Shown piece by piece: positions 19,587 to 24,963 of a DNA stretch of 24,963 nt. Source of the DNA: Ichthyophonus hoferi (lineage: Eukaryota; Opisthokonta; Ichthyosporea; Ichthyophonida; Ichthyophonidae); NCBI GenBank assembly GCA_002751075.1, contig NAOQ01000781.1:1-24963 (forward strand). Reading direction: 5' to 3'. Within the stretch, counting starts at the first letter, position 1, and every line of letters starts with the position of its first letter. The translations under genes and the position numbers were made by a program. The notes under the pieces were generated by a model. That model was given only the letters and a program-made list of their open reading frames with translations, searched no databases and had not been told where the DNA came from.

Positions 19587-19639
19587 TATATAACTCTCCA
19601 CCAATCATCTAACCAGAATATATAATGCTCCACCAATCA
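19587..19639 (+). promoter_or_regulatory. duplicated TATA plus CCAAT promoter module of cyclophilin
   Basis: TATATAA, two variable bases, then CTCCACCAATCA occurs twice (19587-19607 and 19619-19639), 32 bases apart. Each unit joins a TATA-type element to a CCAAT box in the same order. They lie about 150-200 bases upstream of the preferred cyclophilin ATG (19790). Confidence 0.45.
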
Positions 19640-19654
19640 CCATTCCAAAATATT

Positions 19655-19664
19655 CCTTAAAAGG
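19655..19664 (+). promoter_or_regulatory. perfect CArG box (SRF/MADS site)
   Basis: CCTTAAAAGG fits the CC(A/T)6GG consensus bound by serum response factor-type MADS proteins. It sits inside a nearly symmetrical AT-rich palindrome (about 19648-19672), upstream of the cyclophilin start. Confidence 0.4.
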
Positions 19665-19789
19665 AAATATTTAATAGATCAAACGAAATCCCATTCCAAT
19701 TTATTATGCGGCCAGTTTTTCTTTTTCATCAGTTAGCTTTACTTACCACCAACAACCAAACCTACTTCAACTTCAACATCATTTTCACC

Positions 19790-21321
19790 ATGCAGGCTCT
19801 AAGATTGTCTCACCTGGCCCGTTCCTTCTCTACAGCCATAGCTAAGAACCCCAAGGTGTTCTTTGACATGAAGATTGGCGCCAAAAATGCTGGTCGTGTT
19901 GTGTTTGAGGTGAGATGGGCTTCCTCTCTCACCTCTCTTCTCTCCCTTCTCTTCCTCTATCTCAATATTCTCTCCAGGTGCAATGCCAATACACCGTTTA
20001 TAGGTACATTAGGGCAGTCCAGTCAATAACATGAGTAAGAGGGAAAGGTGGTTGGCAGATATTACTGAGTGTAGCTTATTAAGAGGGGGAGGAGAATAAG
20101 AATAGAGATAGAGAGAAGGAGAGATATACTATTGAAAGAGTACTGTATGGTTGTCTGGCAACACACACTAACACTACATGGGGGATGGGGGGATGGTAGT
20201 TGCGCAAGGATGTGGTTCCTAAGACCGCCGAGAACTTCAGGGCTCTATGTACAGGGGAGAAGGGCTTTGGTTATAAAAAGAGTACATTCCACAGGTAGGA
20301 TGGTCTGGGTCTATTGGCTGTTTATTTTTTATTGTGTTTTAAATATTTTTTTTTAAAAAAAGTTGTTGATGTCTGTGGAATAGTTGAAGGAATGTATGTA
20401 ATTGGTGTATTTTATATTTTATAGGTGAGGGGTGGCTGGGAGACGTAAGGAGATGAGAATGGGGACACCTACGTGAAGACTGTAGCAACCACTCACCTTT
20501 TTGTATTGGCAGAGTGATTCCCAACTTCATGTGCCAGGGTGGCGACTTCACCAATCATAACGGCACTGGTGGCAAGTCCATATATGGTACTAAGTTTGAT
20601 GATGAGAATTTCCAATTGACTCACGCGACCCCCGGATTACTATCTATGGCCAATGCTGGCCCAAATACCAATGGAAGCCAGTTCTTTATCACTACTTCTG
20701 AGTGCGATTGGCTGGACGGAAAGCATGTGGTTTTTGGAAAGGCTAGTCCTCTCTCTCTCCTCTCTTCATTGGTTCATTGGTATTAATATACGGTATATAG
20801 TATCAGGCTGGCATTCCATTAGTTTAGGACGGGGTGAACGTTTTACATACCCACCCCTCTAAGCCAATCATATGAGGAATAGTAATCACCTGACTGCCAT
20901 CCAATGGACTGTGAGGTTTATATTAAAGCTGTCTATCTTTATTCTTTTAGATTTAATGGCAGCCAATCCGTACAGTGCGTCTTACCCGTCACCAATAATA
21001 ATTTAAAATAGTATAAATCTCTATATCCATTGGTGCCTTTTCCTACAGGGATATCCTTCTTATACATTGTCATTCATTAAATGAGCCAATGATATTACTT
21101 GCACTAATTATTACTTACATTCAGGCCCCACAGTGTGGCTGAAGGATTATTGTAATTAGGGTAATGCACCAATTAGTAGTCTGTGATTAACTAATTAATT
21201 GGACCAATGACAGGTGGTGGAGGGAATGGATGTAATTAAGGCCATCGAGGCCACTGGTAGCGCAAGGGGCGCCACCGTCGAACGAATCGTTGTCGACGAT
21301 TGTGGTGAATTGACGGAATAA
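19790..21321 (+). CDS. mitochondrial-type cyclophilin (peptidyl-prolyl cis-trans isomerase)
   Basis: Cyclophilin of 183 residues that catalyses cis-trans isomerisation of peptidyl-proline bonds. Exons are 19790-19909, 20200-20294, 20513-20741 and 21214-21321, and all phases agree. Catalytic and cyclosporin-binding positions of human CypA are all kept with an offset of 17: His71-Arg72, Phe77, Gln80, Phe130, Trp138 and His143. Signature stretches are [28 protein letters not shown] and NGSQFF. The N-terminus [19 protein letters not shown] is Arg/Ser-rich without acidic residues, like a mitochondrial presequence, so it may act in the matrix as cyclophilin D does. An upstream in-frame ATG at 19706 would add 28 residues. 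The 19790 ATG has the better context (TTCACCATGC) and keeps the targeting peptide at the end. Intron 3 appears to use a GC donor. The next gene, DCAF13, converges on it. Confidence 0.95.
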
Positions 21322-21376
21322 ATCTATATTTATCCAGAGCAACAAAGAATGTGGTTGGTTTATTAATAAAAATAAA
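21317..21376 (+). terminator. cyclophilin poly(A) signals, one overlapping the stop codon
   Basis: AATAAA at 21317-21322 overlaps the TAA stop (21319-21321). Two more copies lie at 21365-21370 and 21371-21376, 44-55 bases after the stop, and are the likelier working signals. Confidence 0.5.
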
Positions 21377-22261
21377 TACTAACTAGACCAATTGAAAACA
21401 CTGCGCTGTCTCCAATCATTGTGTACTTTCCTTTATGTATGATGATTATAAACCAATAGTGTCTGGTGATCCAAGATGGATGCCATTGTTAAAATATTAT
21501 TCAATATGAGCCAGTAAGCACACAGTAAAACCAAGCAAGTTATAGTATTGGATTGCCAGCAGACCAATAAGGCTTGGGTACTGGGCATAAATTGTTGCAA
21601 TATCATTGGGTAATAGTTGGCATAAAATTAGATAGCTATAATGACTTTAGTAGACCCATTACATACTTTTACCTGCATTCTGGAAGGGCCAATCAGAAAC
21701 CATGTTTTGTACTTTGTATCTCTCTTTGCTCAATTAGAAATATGCTGTCAATAATCTAGTTCCTATCATTAATAGCATTGTAGCGATATGATTGGTTACC
21801 ACTGCGTCAATAAAATACAGCAATATGTCTAATTATAGAACGCATGTGGGTGCCAATCAAATCTAGGACTCTAGGTCAATCACTAAGGTTACCTTTATAA
21901 TCATCCTACCTAGACAATCTACTCCAATTGGATACCGCTATAGCCTCAATGCATCATATGACTGGCGCATCCTTAACATACATATTTCTTTATTTAGCTA
22001 TTTACTATTCTGCCATAATACTCGCATCCACTCATATCCGTGCTAGCAGGCCAGGAGACAGAGGCACCCAATGGGAATCAACCCTTGCAGGTAGCCTAAT
22101 TAAAACACAGATCTAGGACGGGGGAGAGAGAGCATTCATACATACATGCACATACACTTGGATATACACTACTATGTATATGTTATAACACTTGGATATA
22201 CACTACTATGTATATGTTATAACACTTGGATATACACTACTATGTATATGTTATAAGCTGG
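21322..22261. other. convergent intergenic region between cyclophilin and DCAF13
   Basis: This is a tail-to-tail spacer of about 940 bases. It has cyclophilin poly(A) signals at its left end, an AATAAA on the minus strand (21989-21994) that could serve DCAF13, many CCAAT/ATTGG pentamers, and a perfect 34-base minisatellite next to the DCAF13 stop. The open frames at 21574-21759 and 21928-22116 show no family resemblance. Confidence 0.6.
22155..22256. repeat. three perfect copies of a 34-bp unit
   Basis: Units begin at 22155, 22189 and 22223 with CACTTGGATATACACTACTA and are identical over all 34 bases. The array ends 5 bases before the DCAF13 stop codon, so it lies in the DCAF13 3' UTR. Perfect identity points to recent expansion. 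Confidence 0.97.
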
Positions 22262-23952
22262 TTAATCTTGTAGGGTAACTATATGCTTCTTTCTCTCTAC
22301 ACTATAAGGTACAGTTCCAGGCTTGCTGTGCTTTCTCCTGTTGTCCACTTTTCTCTTATCACTCTCAATGATTACTCTCTTCGTCTCTTGTGCCTTTTTA
22401 ATGGCCTGTAGGGATTGGGTGTTTGGGTGTTAATATAGAGTTATAGTATATAGTATTGCCCGCCAATTACATCAGGCCATTTGCTATGTTTGTATCGTTT
22501 GATTGGTAATTTTTTTTAGCAAAAGTATAAATGCCAGTAAGATCTATGATTGGGTAATAATACAGTATATAATACAATATAATATGATATTTGGATTATG
22601 GTGCAACCAAGACATTTAGTAACTCTGCATAGCAACCACACCCAACCAATCAACACATACTATAGGCACGTGACGATGACGCGAAATCCTCTTGATCTCA
22701 GGGTGGTGTTTGTAAGATTCCTTCAACTTGGCCGTATACTGCATAGCACTCTTCTCTCTGGCTGACAGCTGTTAAATATAATTATCCAATTAGTATGCCC
22801 CGTTAAACTATTTCTTGATTAGAAATATGCATTGGGTTGGAGTGGTAGAGAAAAAGAGAAAAAGAGAAAGAAAGAGAGATAAAAAGTAATCAGCACATAA
22901 GTCAGTCAAACGTACAGTGCCCAGTTTCTCAGCGGCATTAGCTTTCCACAGCCTAACATTGGTCTCGTCGCTACCACTCATGACGTACTTGGCGTCCTGG
23001 GACCACAGCACTGAGAAGATGCGTTGCATCCTCTTGGTGTGGTAGATCTCTCTACTATGCCCCTCATTGGCTGCATACAGACGGATGGTACGGTCATACC
23101 CACCTGTAGATGGGAAGTGGGCATTAGGGTGCATGAATACGTATAGGTATAAAAGTTACTATATATGGTTGATTCCATTGATTCTAGGCATTGAATATTA
23201 ATTTTTAATTGACCAGTAAGGAAGTGGGAATTTTTTTTAGCAAATATATATATGGTGGACCGCATACACTCATTAATAAACCTTTCTTAATATTATCACT
23301 AATAGCAACCCATTTTCAATTGAACGGGAATGATCAATCGCTAATTGAGTGTTAATTAATTTTAATGCTATCATTCACTCACCAGTGACAAACTCGCGGC
23401 CAGTAGGAGAATAGTCCAATGCGAGGACGGCTGACACGTGATCCTTGTGAACGTTGAGGGCTCTGATTGGAAGAGATTAGCAAGGCCAATGAGCCAGCAC
23501 TACAACTACCATCTATGGATGCATATACATCCATACATAACTATGATTGGAGGGATAAATACAGAAATAGCCAGAGCTCACTATATATAGACTTACATAT
23601 CCATACGACGCATATCATAGGTGTAAAGGTTATGATCCTCATTGGCTGCTGTAAAGTTGAAGGCCTCCATTGGATTCCAGCACACCTAATTCAATCATCT
23701 GTCAGTATGCCTAGCAACCAGCAATATTCATAGTCCCAATTTCATTGGTCTTTGTCTCCAAGATGTAATGCATATAGGTAAAGTCCCTTCTGACGTCATA
23801 CACTTACATATAGATACATCGAATTTTCAAGTTTAAAAAATACATACCGCATTGGTCCTCATATTTAAGATCAGCTTCTTAAGTGGTGTTCCGGCTCTGA
23901 TGTCATACAATACAATACTACGGTCAGTAGCACAACTGGTAAAGACCTCGGT
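22262..23952 (-). CDS. DCAF13: DCAF13/Sof1 WD40 protein, C-terminal half (5' end outside window)
   Basis: Nucleolar WD40-repeat protein of the small-subunit processome (yeast Sof1), needed for 18S rRNA maturation. In animals it is also a CUL4 substrate adaptor. Six exons are visible on the minus strand: 23848-23952, 23597-23685, 23383-23462, 22916-23103, 22661-22768 and 22262-22405. They are in phase and encode 237 residues of a protein of about 445. Diagnostic stretches are CATDRSIVLYDIRAGTPLKK, CWNPMEAFNFTAANEDHNLY, DHVSAVLALDYSPTGREFV, SREIYHTKRMQ, SGSDETNVRLWKANAAEKLG and the basic Sof1 tail with HHPEIKRISRHRHVP and RRKHSKPGTVP. Donors are GTATGT, GTAAGT, GTGAGT, GTACGT and GTATGT. No preceding exon could be found between 23953 and the window end, so the upstream intron exceeds one kilobase. 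It holds a minisatellite. The promoter and first half lie beyond the window. Confidence 0.93.
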
Positions 23953-24963
23953 CTATAGGTGGGTAGGTGGGTTAATTGCCATAGCAACCACATAAGCATG
24001 GAAAGGGAGAGAACCAATGAAATATAGATAAATCATAACATGCCATCCATCGCCACCGGCTAAAAGCATGACGACCATGTTATCCAATCAGGTGTCTTGA
24101 TTAAATTAACAATCCACCTCAATATTTCTGATACTATCCTAATATGAACAAATTAAAAAACCAACCGTTCCTATTTTTTTTTCCAATTAAAGTCTCCAGG
24201 ATCATAAGCCAATAAACTTGTATAGGTGTCACGTGATATCTACATATTGTAAAATAATCCAGAATATTTTATAATTATATCTACATATTTTGTAATAGAC
24301 TTGATGCAATGAATAATGTATGGGATATTTTTACAAAAAAATCGACTACTATAGCTGCATGCTAAATGCGTGATTTGTAGCAAATAAACATTTATTATAA
24401 TACTAATTATAGATAACAATTAGATACATCGGTCATTCCACCAATCAACATGTAAGCATTAGATTAAATCACGTGTATAGGCCAGATAATTTTAAAACTA
24501 TATCTACATATTGTATAATAAACTAAAATCTTTTAAAACGATTCAGACAAGAGGGCAGGCAGGTAGGTTGCTTACCTCCACATGATATACTCTATACTAC
24601 TATATCCTACTATATTCTACTATAACTTACTATATTCTATTATATTCGACTATAACCTACTATATTCTACTATAACCTACTATAACCTACTATATTCCAC
24701 CATATCCTGCTATATTCTACTATAACCTACTATATTCTACTATATCCTACTATATTCTACTATACTCTACTATATCCTCCCCTACCCTACTATATTCTAT
24801 TATATTCTACTATATCCTACTATACTCTACTACATGCTCCCCTACCCTACTATATTCTACTATATTCTACTATATGCTACTATATGCTACTATATGCTAC
24901 TATATGCTACTATATGCTACTATATTCTACTATACTCTACTACATGCTCCCCTACCCTACTAT
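23953..24963. other. upstream intron of DCAF13, no exon seen
   Basis: The acceptor CTATAG sits just before exon position 23952. On the minus strand nothing here resembles the expected preceding WD40 segment (a tryptophan-glycine-aspartate turn and a KFNP motif). The sequence is AT-rich, carries several CCAAT/ATTGG pentamers up to 24440, and ends in a 10-base minisatellite. That this is one intron is inferred from homology. Confidence 0.6.
24591..24963. repeat. 10-bp minisatellite with higher-order structure
   Basis: Decamers of the form CTACTATATT, CTACTATAAC, CTACTATATG and CTACTATACT run to the window end in strict 10-base register. A compound block containing TATACTCTAC, TACATGCTCC and CCTACCCTAC recurs 110 bases later (24821 and 24931), and a related block begins 60 bases before the first (24761). 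This indicates higher-order amplification. A run of five TATATGCTAC units lies between. Confidence 0.95.

Larger units (their letters stand above)
18805..19789. other. transporter 3' flank and cyclophilin upstream region
   Basis: Two AATAAA signals (18937-18942, 18993-18998) lie after the transporter stop, with a small hairpin between them. 19205-19480 is an AT-rich low-complexity tract of imperfect ATACAATA/GTATAATATA words in which short segments recur (for example CAATGTAGCA and AATGAAATTCAAA). 19540-19690 holds the likely cyclophilin promoter. No other gene is seen. Confidence 0.6.

Noticed and set aside
20132-20554. open frames on both strands inside the cyclophilin gene
   Set aside because: They partly read cyclophilin exon 2 in another frame plus intron sequence. 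The homology-based exon model explains the coding signal.
23467-23733. 88-codon plus-strand open frame
   Set aside because: It is the reverse strand of a DCAF13 exon and intron.

Overview
The window comes from an AT-rich, intron-rich nuclear genome. Coding blocks are split by GT-AG introns of about 120 to 560 bases, the genes use AATAAA-type poly(A) signals, and the proteins are typically eukaryotic. A cyclin-Y orthologue with conserved animal-like ends, a nucleoredoxin-like protein and DCAF13/Sof1 fit an early-branching animal (sponge-like) or a unicellular relative of animals. The species cannot be fixed from the sequence, and this placement is an inference.

Layout: 1-2940 is gene-poor and repeat-rich. 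A five-exon nucleoredoxin/tryparedoxin-like gene lies on the minus strand (4520 to 2941). 4521-8726 has no convincing gene but holds a 303-bp TA-flanked inverted-repeat element (6154-6456). A four-exon cyclin-Y gene lies on the minus strand (11348 to 8727). 11349-17313 is mostly non-coding, with a few exon-like fragments that I cannot assign. An intronless AAAP-family amino-acid transporter lies on the plus strand (17314-18804). A four-exon cyclophilin with a mitochondrial-type leader follows on the plus strand (19790-21321). The 3' half of DCAF13/Sof1 (six exons, minus strand, 23952 to 22262) converges on it. The 5' exons of DCAF13 lie beyond the window, past a minisatellite that fills its upstream intron.

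The five genes are unrelated housekeeping or signalling genes (redox, cyclin/CDK, transport, protein folding, ribosome biogenesis), and nothing suggests a cluster or operon. No defence system, CRISPR array, rRNA or intact tRNA is visible. The most unusual global signal is an excess of ATTGG/CCAAT pentamers. They are dense in introns and flanks of the expressed genes and nearly absent from parts of the gene-poor stretches.

Exon models were built by hand. All junctions were checked for reading phase, and the exon lengths of every complete model sum to a whole number of codons.
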